Assembly (NCBI RefSeq): GCF_019973375.1
Contig: NZ_BPTV01000001.1
Location: forward strand, 2,373,104-2,437,103
Length of the DNA stretch: 64,000 bases
Source of the DNA: Prevotella lacticifex
GTDB taxonomy: Bacteria > Bacteroidota > Bacteroidia > Bacteroidales > Bacteroidaceae
Reading direction: 5' to 3'
The notes beneath the pieces are model-generated. The model did not search any database. It saw nothing but the letters and a program-made list of their open reading frames with translations, and had not been told where the DNA came from. The position numbers and the translations under genes were made by a program. Below, piece by piece: positions 44,927 to 54,583 of this stretch (position 1 is the stretch's first letter; the number at the start of each line of letters is the position of its first letter).

Positions 44927-47900
44927 AAGCATATTTTAATATGGTCTGTAATGAATATGGAATAGAAGTTATCAGGCTTCTGTAATACTCGTTACCATAG
45001 CTATTTCTAATATTGTAATTTGCCCATTTTATACATGAACTATTATAATCTTTAATAAAAGCCGGTGATTGCGAGTTTTCGGGGGTAATAGGAATATCCC
45101 CATTACCATAGGTAAACTTTTCTAATCTGGTTTTAAATTCATCCATGCCGTTGATATTGCCGAATCCCACTCCTTCCAATCCAACACAAATATCAAAGAC
45201 TTTGGCCTCAAATTCTCTGTTAAAATCTTTGTTTTGGTAATAATTAATGTTAATTTGTTGAAATGCGTGGAAAAATTCTTCAGTAGGTACAGATGAAGGC
45301 ATATCAGAACTATTACGATTAAAATTAATAGTCCAAGAATCTGGATAGAAGCAGCCATCAATATCATTTCCTTCATTGGATAGATTATCAACGTATTCTA
45401 CTTTTATTACTTTTTCACTGCTTTGAAGGGTTTGATATAATTTATCGAATAACTTACTACTATTTCTTAATCCTTCTATCATGGTATTATACGATAATAA
45501 ATCATTGCCAAACAAACCAGTAGTGTCTATTACTTCGCCATTTAAATCATAAAAACATGTAGGATTATTTGCACATACTGCATAAGTACTGATGTTATAA
45601 TATTTCTCAGCCAACGGGTCGACTCTATCCCACACGCCGAGGAAGGAGTAGTTCTGACGGGCGCCATGGTCGTAGGTGTTGAGGCCGTGGGTAAGGTCGA
45701 GCTCTTTACCTGTGTACTTGTACTTCTGGAAGTCGGGGTTCTTGCCAGCATCGGCATAAACGGCACCGAATGGATAATAGTGGACAGACTGAACAATGGA
45801 GTCGTTCGAGTCTACAACTACACGGTTGTTGCCAAGGTGGTCGGTAAGATAGAAGTAAAGACCTTCACCAGTTCCTCCTAAGAATGAATGTCCGTTGCCA
45901 GCGTAGACAGGATAGGAATAGAAGCCGCCTGCGAAAAGATATTTCGACGGCTTGCCGTTCTCGAAAACGAAATTCTCAATATAGTCGGTGGAATCCTTGG
46001 ACAGCACGTCCTTCGGTATGATTGTCGGATTGGAGAATCCTGTACCGGAGTTTACAGCTACCGATTGCACTTTCGGCATTGGCTTCAATGGCGAAACAGT
46101 TGTATTGTAAAGTGATTTTATGTGGATTGTGCGCAACTTCTCGCCAGTGGCTGTATAGACGTATTCTGTCTTACTGTTGTCAGAGAAAGTTATGCACACA
46201 GGATTGTTGCGAAGGTCGTATTCAATGTTGGTTATTCCACGGTTACTGTCCTTTATGAGCGCGCCGTTCTGGTCATAAAGATACTCGACCTCCCCCTGCC
46301 CCTCCGAAGGAGGGGTGACCTTGCGGAAGTCAAAGCTGCCTGCACGGAGGACCGGAGCGGCTTTCTCTTCGATTGATGCCAGTTGGTTGCCATTTAAAGT
46401 AATGTTAAGGCTGTCAATAGCTCCGTAATGTCCATCCTGCTTTAATCCATTTCGGATAATTCCCGTTATCGCTCCGTTCGCTGTATAGCCGGTGATGCGC
46501 TCGTTATAGCGGTTCGCATTAGTGCTGAATGCAGAACCTTCACCGTAAAGTGCATTCGTAATGCGGTTCAGCTTGTCGTATGTAAACTTGTAGCCACGGA
46601 GTTTCGTCTCGTCACCATTCTTCCATTGCTGCGTGCTGATGTTGCCATTATAATATGGTGTTCCCTGATTGCCGGCATTATATGTCAGGTGTTCCTCGAA
46701 GTTCTTGCCAATGATGTCGGTTATCCAGCCGTGGAGGTTGTAAGTGTAAACCTCTCCCTGGTTTTCTCCGAAGGGGAGGGAGTTTGAATTGCCATGACTA
46801 CTATGATTGACGGAATTGATTCTGCCGAGATCGTCGTAGATTATCGACCTGATGTTCTGGGAAGGACTGCCATCTAGAGACAATGCGACTGCCGACAGCT
46901 TGTTGTTGTGTGGATTGTAAGAGTTGTGCGTGAGTGACTTGTAACTCCTGTCCCCCTTGTAAAGCACTTGCGTAGTGCTGTCGGTGTTGCCAGTAAATGT
47001 ATATGAGTTCTTCGTTACGAGCAAGGCATCGCCGGGCAAAGTGCGGTGAGATTCCGTCACATGCCCCTTTATATCGTAATATAAGGCACTTAGGAGTAAG
47101 TCATCCCTGTTTGTCGATGTGATACTTCCCGTAGAAAGACCGGATGCATTAGTGGCACTTGTCGGGCAAGAGGATCTCTTCAATGCCACATTGTCCTTGA
47201 AAACCGACAGGTTAAGGAATTCGTAATTGTCATAGTAATTGACAATCTCCAACTTAGGATTCTCCAAGTTAAGGTTATGGTCAAACGTATAACCCGTTCC
47301 AAGGAATCCCTCATTCGAGGCGTTGAAGGTGGTATGTGCTACAGCACCGCCACGATTGCATGACGAGCATGTTCCCTCCACGACAACCCTTGAGAGGTTG
47401 TCGTAAAGGTAGAATCGGTATAGGCCTTTCATTCTCATTCGTCCGTCCTGCATAAAGATGAGCCTGTCGGCAGTGTCGTACCAGTACTGGATGTACTCGC
47501 ACTGGGGCAGAATCTTCTTCGCTACATTGCCCCTGTTATCATAACGATATTCATAGCCATATATTGCCTTATGCTGGTCATTTTGATATTCGGGCGAGAG
47601 GACGAAGCGCAATTGCCCGAGGTCATTGTAGACAAAGTATGTATCGTTGTTGCCATCATCACTGCCTCTGCGTTCGAGGACTTTCCTGCCAAGTTTGTCA
47701 GTATATACAGTAAGCGAATGCCCGTCCTCGTCGGTGGTCGTTTCTCCGAGCAGCTGGCATGGCTCATAATAACCGGACTTGACAAGATGGTTCTGACCGT
47801 CCATCGGTGCGGTATAGAGCCGGACATCATTCATGCCGTTGGTGACATATTCCTTCGTTACGGCCTTGCCTGCGGCATGCCAAGCCTCGCCCGGAGTTGT

Positions 47901-50900
47901 GGTATTTGTTACCCTGTCGAGTGCGTCGTAAGAGTTGTCGGAATAGGTGTAGCTCTCTTCTTTGTAGGTGTTTTCGGAAAGGCTCGCCAAATCATTATCG
48001 CTGTTCCACACTTGATGTGGCGTCGCCTTATCAACGACCGGCAGCCATTGCCTTCCTGTCCGCTCAAATCCTTGATAGCCTTGTACAGTTGAGACATACA
48101 GTCCATTGCCGCCAATGCCGTTGGAAGACGTTTGTATGGGTCTGCCCAGTCCGTCGAAATATTGCAACGAGTTGATTCTCAAACTGGCGTCAGCATCCAG
48201 GATGTTACCGGTCTGTATGTGATTGTCGCCGTTGCCGTATTTGTACTTATAGTCCGCCGTCAGTTTGCCATCGTTATCGTAAGCTGCTGACAGGCGGTTC
48301 TGCCCGTCATACTGAAACGTGGCCTTGCAGCCGTTTGGGGCCATTGTCCAGCTGATTCCTACGCCAGGCTGATAGAGGTAGCATGTCATTACCACCTGCC
48401 TGCCAGACGATTGCAGTTTGTCACTCACTGACAGGAGGTCTGAGGCATTCGGGGTCTTCTGCGACAGGACTTCCAGCACGCTACTGCCGACGACACCTGC
48501 AACCTCAGCATAGGTCATGCCATGTATCTCCGCTACAGGGTAGCTGTGATCGTATGACCATAACCATGCCGCCTTTTCCGTTCCGTCCTTGACGAAGCTG
48601 CGCGGATTGAGCCTGCTGTCGTAATCACTGTATACGAGCCTTTTCGAAAGTGTTCCTCCATTCAATGCCGTATATACTTCTGACGGAAAGTAGAGTCTTC
48701 CGTCATTCCTAACATTGGTGAATCCATAGGTTGTCCTTATCCGCCTGAGCTCGCTTCCGTTGCAGCTAAGTGCCTGTTCCACAACGGGAGATACGACATT
48801 GTCGGCGGTCATATTCTTGAAGACATCGTCGTCATCAAAGTCGCACGGATATTTGTATGTCGTCGCAAAGGACTTTCCATTCTCGCTTGAGTCGTATTTG
48901 TCAGTGCAGACCTTGTAGTTCCTTTCGTTATAGGCATACTCGTGCGTTACTGATACCTTGCCGTTATTCTCGTAGCTTGTCGTTACACTCTTCGCCAGGC
49001 GGTTCCATATGCGATAGTAGGAATAAACAACCGAGTAATATCTGGCGAATCCGTCACTTGTCCGATGCTGCATGAGACAGTGGTCGTTTATGGAGCGGTC
49101 CACAAGGTGTATGTTGCATGTAAACGGCTTCTTCTCATGCATATACGTATTCACCGTCGCCTGCAGGGTGTCGTTGCCGTTAATGACAGTCTGCGTAAGC
49201 AACTCGCCGTTGCCGTAGTCTTTAAATTGATATAGTCCTACCAATACCCTTTCCGCCGGTTTGTTGCCGAACGTGCTGACGGTCGTCTTCAGTAATCTGC
49301 CATTACCGTCATATTCTTTCCTTGCTACACGGTCATAACCTACCAGTCCCGGTGTAATGCCGCTTGAAAAGCCTCCTACGAAGGCAAGGGACGAATTGGA
49401 AAGCGTATACCCTCCGTACAGGTCGTCCCTGTCCTCACGTGTAAAACCGCCATGCAAGAATGTAGCCTTCTGCCAGAACTCCCCAAAACATTCTGGGATG
49501 AGAAGCCGCCCGCCTTTGTAATCAAATGTAGTTTTCGATGCCGGGACACTGTCATTTGCTGACGCATAGCTCGATATGGATGCAATCCTCAGTCCGCCGC
49601 CTGTAGAACAGTCCCAGGTTAATCCCTGATTGTCCTTGTCGACTATGTCATCACGTGAAAATGCAGCTGTCAGACTTGCAGATGCGGAACACGAGCTGTT
49701 TTCCCCGCATGAGTCGGGAAGGGCGGCGGTCATAGTGTACCATCCCTTCCTCAGGAACAGAATTATATCCTTACTAACAGACGATGCCTTGTCCAGGCTT
49801 TCGTTCATACCAACAGCATTGTCCGGGGTGTAGGTGTACGATGTACCGTCCACATGCGAGTGAATGCTAACCGAGGCGCCGTTATCCTGTAGCGACCACA
49901 GGTCGTGCTTTGTGTCGCCGCTGAATGATATGTTGAACCTGTAATGTCCCGTGTAGTCCAGCCGCACCAGAATTACACACGGAGGAAAATGCGGTTCCGT
50001 CGAATTACGGTCTATGACAAATGCTCCGCCCGGGTTGTCCGCCGAGTCGGTTACCGTATATGCGTAGATGGAACCGGAAAGTCCGGTCTTTTCTATCTCA
50101 TGAGATTCGGGGAATATCTGTCCCGATACCAGGCCGAAGGTGTTCGGCTCGTAATTGAATGTCGTCCTGCCGCCTGTGGGGTAATTGATGGATGAAAGGG
50201 TTGCGGCCTGCATGAGCCGCCCGTCGGCAAAGCGGTTGGCACCTTTGAAACCGCTGACATTGTCGTTGCGCTGTGTTATGTTGCCGCACATGTACATCAT
50301 AGGGCCGTCTGGAATGGAAGTGCGGTATCCGGTGATGTGCTCGTTCTTGTTCCTGTTCTCACTGCCGTTGTAGTATCCCCAGAAATCCGTGGCGAAGGAT
50401 GTCTTCAACGGAAGGTATGTGCCGTTGTAAGCAAACGACGTGGTTTGTACGTTATCCGGGGCGAGCGTGTTCCTTATCTCGTCAAGGCGCAGGCGCAGCC
50501 TCTTGCTGTCGCTGACAGAATAAAGGTTCTCGCTCTGCGCCATGCCTATTGTACCTGTCTGGGTATAGTCGCCGCCGATGTTGCTGCCGATGAAATAGGA
50601 ATAGGCGAAATCCCACGATGCCAGCTGTCGTCCAGTGATGTTGTCCTTTGCGGTGAACGAGTCCAGCCTTGCCGCGCCGGGCATGTCCTGCCTTTTGTCC
50701 CGGCTGCATTTGAAGTCTACAGTTATGTTGTTGGTAGATATACGCTTGAGGTATGACTTGTCTATGGAGAAGGCGCCTGCAATATAATCACGCAAATAAC
50801 CCGTTTGTAGTGAGGAAGTGCCATATTCAAGACCTTCTTCCGAGGCGTTATTTGGATGTGTAATGAACATATACTGCTCGCTGAGGTGTCCGATAAGTGG

Positions 50901-51839
50901 GATACGCAGAAAGTCTGTGTATTCAAAATACGCCTTGTTGCCCTTGGGGGATGTAAGCTCTGTAAGGTTCCACGCAGAAGGATAATCCTTTCCAGGCTCA
51001 TGGGTGATTTCTTTATTGGAGAAATAATATGTAAAGCCTTCCAAATCCTTGATGGTGAATGCAGTCAGCTCGTTGATGTTGATGTCGTGGCTCCTGCCGT
51101 GGACGGTACCGTTCTTGATATTCTCTGCCCTTATGGTGAATCTCTCAGGAACTTTTCCGATAGGCTCGAAACTTGACGTAAACGGGTTGTAGAAGAACAT
51201 GAAATGCTTGCCCATCACGCTGGCGGAAAAGATGTCGCGCTCGCCAAGACCACCCTTCAAGTCTTCCAACACCTCCGTATAATAATTAGTATAGCTGTAG
51301 GTGTAGCCGTCAGGTATATAGCCATTTGTGAAGTCAAAGCAGGTGGAATCGCCGTGAATGTTGATTTTTGAATTGAACAACTTTGAATAGTCTTCCCAGC
51401 TTCCATTACCATTGTTGTAATCGACCTGCCCCGAAGGGATGAGCGTTATGCAGCCACCGGCATTGAGATTCCAACCCAGTCCGACCCATGTCGCCTCCTG
51501 GGCGACCTTTATGCCGGACGCATCATATGTAACGGCAATCGGAATGTCTATGTCTCCGTCCTTAAGCTCGTAAAGCGGGATGCTGATGTCGGGTACGCCC
51601 GTGTATTCGTCCGTCTGGTATTGCCCGTATCTGAGGAATGCAGCCGCTTCAGGCGAACGGTACGGGAACTTCGGCATCTGTACGCCGTACGGGTCATCGG
51701 CACTTGCGGCACGCCTTGCCGCCACAGGCAGAGAATCCTGTGAGAGGCTGTCAGTATTTATGACGGCTCCCGCATTATCAGCAAGGCTGACATTGCAGAA
51801 TGAGGTTAGCAATATGATCAGGAGTAATATGTTCTTCAT
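44913..51839 (-). CDS. RHS-repeat polymorphic toxin candidate
   Basis: A 2308-residue secreted RHS/YD-repeat protein. Signal peptide MKNILLLIILLTSFCNVSLA. N-terminal region typical of Bacteroidetes RHS proteins (DISIPLYELKDGDIDIPIAV, GLGWNLNAGG). Many YD-type repeats follow (YDGQNRLSAAYDNDG, YTYSDNSYDALDRVTNT). The core end is DHLGNNRVVVDSNDSIVQS, YTGKELDLTHGLNTYDHGAR and LGVWDRVDPLAEKYYNISTY. After NGEVIDT comes a variable tip of about 206 residues (2103-2308), AT-rich, with VPTEEFFHAFQQ (Glu2187-Gln2194) and EFEAK 20 residues on: a HExxH-like layout where the first His is Glu. The start overlaps the preceding gene by ATGA. No PAAR or T6SS part is visible. Confidence 0.88.
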   Translation of the reverse strand: MKNILLLIILLTSFCNVSLADNAGAVINTDSLSQDSLPVAARRAASADDPYGVQMPKFPYRSPEAAAFLRYGQYQTDEYTGVPDISIPLYELKDGDIDIPIAVTYDASGIKVAQEATWVGLGWNLNAGGCITLIPSGQVDYNNGNGSWEDYSKLFNSKINIHGDSTCFDFTNGYIPDGYTYSYTNYYTEVLEDLKGGLGERDIFSASVMGKHFMFFYNPFTSSFEPIGKVPERFTIRAENIKNGTVHGRSHDININELTAFTIKDLEGFTYYFSNKEITHEPGKDYPSAWNLTELTSPKGNKAYFEYTDFLRIPLIGHLSEQYMFITHPNNASEEGLEYGTSSLQTGYLRDYIAGAFSIDKSYLKRISTNNITVDFKCSRDKRQDMPGAARLDSFTAKDNITGRQLASWDFAYSYFIGSNIGGDYTQTGTIGMAQSENLYSVSDSKRLRLRLDEIRNTLAPDNVQTTSFAYNGTYLPLKTSFATDFWGYYNGSENRNKNEHITGYRTSIPDGPMMYMCGNITQRNDNVSGFKGANRFADGRLMQAATLSSINYPTGGRTTFNYEPNTFGLVSGQIFPESHEIEKTGLSGSIYAYTVTDSADNPGGAFVIDRNSTEPHFPPCVILVRLDYTGHYRFNISFSGDTKHDLWSLQDNGASVSIHSHVDGTSYTYTPDNAVGMNESLDKASSVSKDIILFLRKGWYTMTAALPDSCGENSSCSASASLTAAFSRDDIVDKDNQGLTWDCSTGGGLRIASISSYASANDSVPASKTTFDYKGGRLLIPECFGEFWQKATFLHGGFTREDRDDLYGGYTLSNSSLAFVGGFSSGITPGLVGYDRVARKEYDGNGRLLKTTVSTFGNKPAERVLVGLYQFKDYGNGELLTQTVINGNDTLQATVNTYMHEKKPFTCNIHLVDRSINDHCLMQHRTSDGFARYYSVVYSYYRIWNRLAKSVTTSYENNGKVSVTHEYAYNERNYKVCTDKYDSSENGKSFATTYKYPCDFDDDDVFKNMTADNVVSPVVEQALSCNGSELRRIRTTYGFTNVRNDGRLYFPSEVYTALNGGTLSKRLVYSDYDSRLNPRSFVKDGTEKAAWLWSYDHSYPVAEIHGMTYAEVAGVVGSSVLEVLSQKTPNASDLLSVSDKLQSSGRQVVMTCYLYQPGVGISWTMAPNGCKATFQYDGQNRLSAAYDNDGKLTADYKYKYGNGDNHIQTGNILDADASLRINSLQYFDGLGRPIQTSSNGIGGNGLYVSTVQGYQGFERTGRQWLPVVDKATPHQVWNSDNDLASLSENTYKEESYTYSDNSYDALDRVTNTTTPGEAWHAAGKAVTKEYVTNGMNDVRLYTAPMDGQNHLVKSGYYEPCQLLGETTTDEDGHSLTVYTDKLGRKVLERRGSDDGNNDTYFVYNDLGQLRFVLSPEYQNDQHKAIYGYEYRYDNRGNVAKKILPQCEYIQYWYDTADRLIFMQDGRMRMKGLYRFYLYDNLSRVVVEGTCSSCNRGGAVAHTTFNASNEGFLGTGYTFDHNLNLENPKLEIVNYYDNYEFLNLSVFKDNVALKRSSCPTSATNASGLSTGSITSTNRDDLLLSALYYDIKGHVTESHRTLPGDALLVTKNSYTFTGNTDSTTQVLYKGDRSYKSLTHNSYNPHNNKLSAVALSLDGSPSQNIRSIIYDDLGRINSVNHSSHGNSNSLPFGENQGEVYTYNLHGWITDIIGKNFEEHLTYNAGNQGTPYYNGNISTQQWKNGDETKLRGYKFTYDKLNRITNALYGEGSAFSTNANRYNERITGYTANGAITGIIRNGLKQDGHYGAIDSLNITLNGNQLASIEEKAAPVLRAGSFDFRKVTPPSEGQGEVEYLYDQNGALIKDSNRGITNIEYDLRNNPVCITFSDNSKTEYVYTATGEKLRTIHIKSLYNTTVSPLKPMPKVQSVAVNSGTGFSNPTIIPKDVLSKDSTDYIENFVFENGKPSKYLFAGGFYSYPVYAGNGHSFLGGTGEGLYFYLTDHLGNNRVVVDSNDSIVQSVHYYPFGAVYADAGKNPDFQKYKYTGKELDLTHGLNTYDHGARQNYSFLGVWDRVDPLAEKYYNISTYAVCANNPTCFYDLNGEVIDTTGLFGNDLLSYNTMIEGLRNSSKLFDKLYQTLQSSEKVIKVEYVDNLSNEGNDIDGCFYPDSWTINFNRNSSDMPSSVPTEEFFHAFQQININYYQNKDFNREFEAKVFDICVGLEGVGFGNINGMDEFKTRLEKFTYGNGDIPITPENSQSPAFIKDYNSSCIKWANYNIRNSYGNEYYRSLITSIPYSLQTILKYAYEKN

Positions 51840-52882
51840 AGTACCGTTATTTTCTCGTTATAAACTTTGCCGTTGACATTAACATATAGGATGTACTTGC
51901 CACGGCGAAGGCCGTTGCAGTCTATGCAGAGCGAATAACCGTCGCCTTTATCGTTGTTCTGCCGACATTGCCTGTAGACCACGCCCATAACGTCTGAGAC
52001 AAGTGCCGAAACATCGGCGCTCCCGTCGAGGGAGTAATTAACCGTTATCTGATTGCCGTTCTGCGACACGGTGTAATGGATTATGTCATCATTTGCCTTG
52101 GCCTTCTCTGCAATGGCTATGGAATCTTTTCGGCGGATGTCCTCATTGCAGGAGTCCGCCTGAAACCTCTGGCTGTCCGGCGGCATGCCCCATGCCGACC
52201 GTGTCGTGCCGATGGGAGCCGCATCGTCATAGCTCGTGCTTGTAACGGTGGTGAAAAGGGGATAGCGGTAGCCGCGTGCATACCAGTCGTAACGTTCCTC
52301 GATGATTTGCTTGAGCCGTGCCGAGTCTAGTGCGGCACTGTCTATGTCCATACAAACCGAATAAGACATCCGGGTGTAAACGCGGAGGACGTTCTGAATC
52401 GTGTCCTCGCCAAGGACAATGCTTCCTGCGGCATCCGCCATGACCATCGACATACCCTGCTCGCGGAATGGATGGTCGCCGCAATAGACACCATATCCAC
52501 TAAAAGGAACAGATATAGAATCGCCGTAGGCGAATGGATACTTTATGGACAATATCGGATGGTCATAAGTTATCTTGCTAAGTGGATTTTCTACGTGTAC
52601 GATGAATAACGTATCACCGCTTAAATCATAGTATGTTATATCGTTACTGGTAAGTACCAAATGTCTGTCCAAAGAATCCTTTTGCAACCAGATATTAAGG
52701 TTTTGCCCTGTTGTCATCAAATCGGAAAAATCCCAAGTCGAATTACTGCTACTTTTCTCGGTATAGAAATATGGCATTGGCATAACGGACAATACATCTG
52801 AATCACACAAGAGATTCTCCGCCTTACTTAGAAAGCATCCCTGTGCATTTGATGACAGCGTTATAGCGAATAAAGCGATTAA
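51836..52882 (-). pseudogene. secreted protein with sorting-like tail, cut by an ISAs1 element
   Basis: The main part of a gene split by the insertion at 52883. The frame reads LLIALFAITLSSNAQGC from the insertion point, which is a signal peptide without a start codon. Joined to the seven codons MNRIKSL on the far side (54548-54568) it makes a protein of 355 residues in frame. A TTG at 52810 gives 324 residues with no signal, probably not a real start. Beta-rich, with a DUF3244-like or T9SS-like end (GLRRGKYILYVNVNGKVYNEKITVL). The stop overlaps the RHS start, so the loss may also lower RHS translation. Role unknown; the operon suggests a helper for RHS display. Confidence 0.85.
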
Positions 52883-53028
52883 AAGGGCTCTTTCATTTAA
52901 CTCGGCATAGAAGACAATATGTCACAATGTAATCCATTTAAATGAATGTGGCGGCAGGCATAAACGCCCGAAGGCGGTTTTTCAACCGCCAAGCTCTTAA
53001 TACCTTCTGTCATAATTTTTATACTTTT

Positions 53029-53086
53029 GAAGAGGGGGTTTGGTGTATTTGTGAGATTAATGCACTATATGCCCCCTCTTCTTTTT
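53029..53086 (+). terminator. hairpin plus T run in the IS leader
   Basis: GAAGAGGGGG (53029-53038) pairs with CCCCCTCTTC (53072-53081), followed by TTTTT. It could stop transcription entering the element from the left; such protective terminators are common in insertion sequences. Confidence 0.5.
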
Positions 53087-53092
53087 GCGCTA

Positions 53093-53124
53093 CAAAGGTA
53101 CAAAATAATTCACTAATAACCAAA
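53093..53124 (-). promoter_or_regulatory. outward-facing promoter in the ISAs1 element
   Basis: Minus-strand TTTG (53121-53124), 20 bases, TACCTTTG (53093-53100), a consensus Bacteroidetes promoter. It reads out of the left end of the element toward the split gene, the RHS gene and the immunity gene. Confidence 0.6.
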
Positions 53125-53205
53125 TAATTACGCACTTTTATCATCTCGTATGGAACTTTTTCTTCCATAGAAGGGATTAAGAGTCTGGCGGTTGAAAAAC
53201 CGCAT

Positions 53206-54366
53206 TTGCTGATCCGAGATTTGTTAAATTTTATCAACTCAGTACCAGATTATCGGAGGATGAACAAAGGCAACTGTAAGCACAAGTTGTCCGACATGCT
53301 TCTACTGGTTATTTTGGCCAGGGTATGCGGCTGCGAGACCCGCAAAGACATTGTGACCTTTGGAACGGTCCATTTGAGCTACTTGCAAGACCGCCTTGGC
53401 ATTCTTGCTAAGGGATGTCCGTCAGAACCCACACTTTGCAGGATGGAAGATGGGATTGACGACGTTACTTTGGCTTCTTTGGTTTCGGCATTGTCACGAA
53501 AATACATGTCGGAGCATGATGGAACAAACAGACGGCATATCGCAATTGACGGCAAGTTCATGCGGGGTACGGAAATTGGCGACGGACGCTCTCCTGATGT
53601 TGTGACTGCTTTCAGCGTGACCGACCGGTTGCCGCTTGACACTGAAATGTGTGAGGTGAAAAGCAATGAGATAAAGGCTGTGCCCAAAATCATAGAGCGG
53701 GCTGACTACATGAATGGATGCGTTATAACTGCGGATGCCATGTCGTGCCAAAGTTCTATCATCAAAGGCATCGTCGGGAAGGGAGCTGACTATCTTATTG
53801 CGCTGAAAGCCAACCAGAAAGCAGCAAGATGGTCGGTAGAGGACGCTGTGCCTACGCTGCATCCTAACGACGAATGGAAGACGGAGTGGGAACTTGCCCA
53901 CGGGAGGCTGTACCAACGCCGATGCCGTGTATATTCAGACATATCCGGTATCAAGGCGCTTGAAAAATTCCTCAATGTCAAGGCTGTGATTGCCATAGAC
54001 ACGCATACGATTGAAAAGAAAAGCGGAACGGAACAAAAACAGACGAGGTACTATATAACCAGTTTGGAAGAAAGGGCACAGACTTTGGATCGAATCAGCC
54101 GCATGCACTGGGGAATCGAGAACAATCTCCATTGGACGCTGGATGCAAGAATGCGCCAGGACCGCACAAAGAGAAAAGAAACAAAGTCGGCCAGAAACTT
54201 GGACTCGATCCAGAAGCTTGTTTATATCATCTACACCATAGCCTCCAAAAAGCACCTGCCAGAGACCATCAGAAAGAGGAAAGAACTCTTTAAAGTCAAG
54301 TTCTCAGCCATTGCATCTTACGCCAAGAACAGCTTGGCCTATGCTATTTCTCTTCTCAGTCTGTAG
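53206..54366 (+). CDS. ISAs1-family (H-repeat type) transposase
   Basis: A 386-residue DDE transposase of the ISAs1 family, which includes the H-repeat proteins of E. coli rhs elements. N-terminal FINSVPDYRRMNKGNCKHKL and ILARVCGCETRKDI are typical. Catalytic Asp in HIAIDGKFMRG, a second Asp in VITADAMSCQ, the ALKANQK box, and Glu in RMHWGIENNLHWTLD. Complete frame. The start is TTG at 53206; no in-frame ATG lies near, and the start follows a 35-bp hairpin arm by two bases. Confidence 0.93.
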   Translation: MLIRDLLNFINSVPDYRRMNKGNCKHKLSDMLLLVILARVCGCETRKDIVTFGTVHLSYLQDRLGILAKGCPSEPTLCRMEDGIDDVTLASLVSALSRKYMSEHDGTNRRHIAIDGKFMRGTEIGDGRSPDVVTAFSVTDRLPLDTEMCEVKSNEIKAVPKIIERADYMNGCVITADAMSCQSSIIKGIVGKGADYLIALKANQKAARWSVEDAVPTLHPNDEWKTEWELAHGRLYQRRCRVYSDISGIKALEKFLNVKAVIAIDTHTIEKKSGTEQKQTRYYITSLEERAQTLDRISRMHWGIENNLHWTLDARMRQDRTKRKETKSARNLDSIQKLVYIIYTIASKKHLPETIRKRKELFKVKFSAIASYAKNSLAYAISLLSL

Positions 54367-54538
54367 AGGTCGTTAATTTTGAGGGATATATAATAAGCCC
54401 TAAGCTACATCCAGCTTGGGTAGGGGATACTTTATCCATTGGTCATCAGACCTTTACTACAAATAGCATTTCTGCGGTAAAGCGGAGACTGAGCAACAAT
54501 CATGCCATGTCAGTCTAAATTTAAATGAAAGAACCGTA

Positions 54539-54568
54539 AGCGATTAAGAGACTTTTAATCCGATTCAT
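54539..54568 (-). pseudogene. severed 5' end of the split secreted-protein gene
   Basis: ATG at 54568 begins MNRIKSL and runs into the target-site copy LIA, then into the element. An AAAGGAAG ribosome site touches the ATG. It starts 15 bases after the DUF3244 gene, so the old gene was the second of the operon. Confidence 0.85.
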
Positions 54569-54583
54569 CTTCCTTTATAAGAA

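Larger units (their letters stand above)
52883..54538 (+). mobile_element. ISAs1-family insertion sequence
   Basis: 1656 bp. Inverted ends: left AAGGGCTCTTTCATTTAA (52883-52900), right end read inward TACGGTTCTTTCATTTAA (54538-54521), 14 of 18 matching. Flanked by the 9-bp direct repeat AGCGATTAA (52874-52882 and 54539-54547), within the 8-10 bp expected. Unusually long for the family because of a 320-bp leader with an outward promoter, a terminator-like hairpin and a 35-bp inverted repeat (52974-53008 with 53169-53203) ending just before the transposase start. Confidence 0.9.

Noticed and set aside
52810-52812. TTG at 52810 as the true start of the gene ending at 51836
   Set aside because: Coding similarity to a signal peptide continues upstream to the insertion point, and the rebuilt gene has a proper ATG at 54568.
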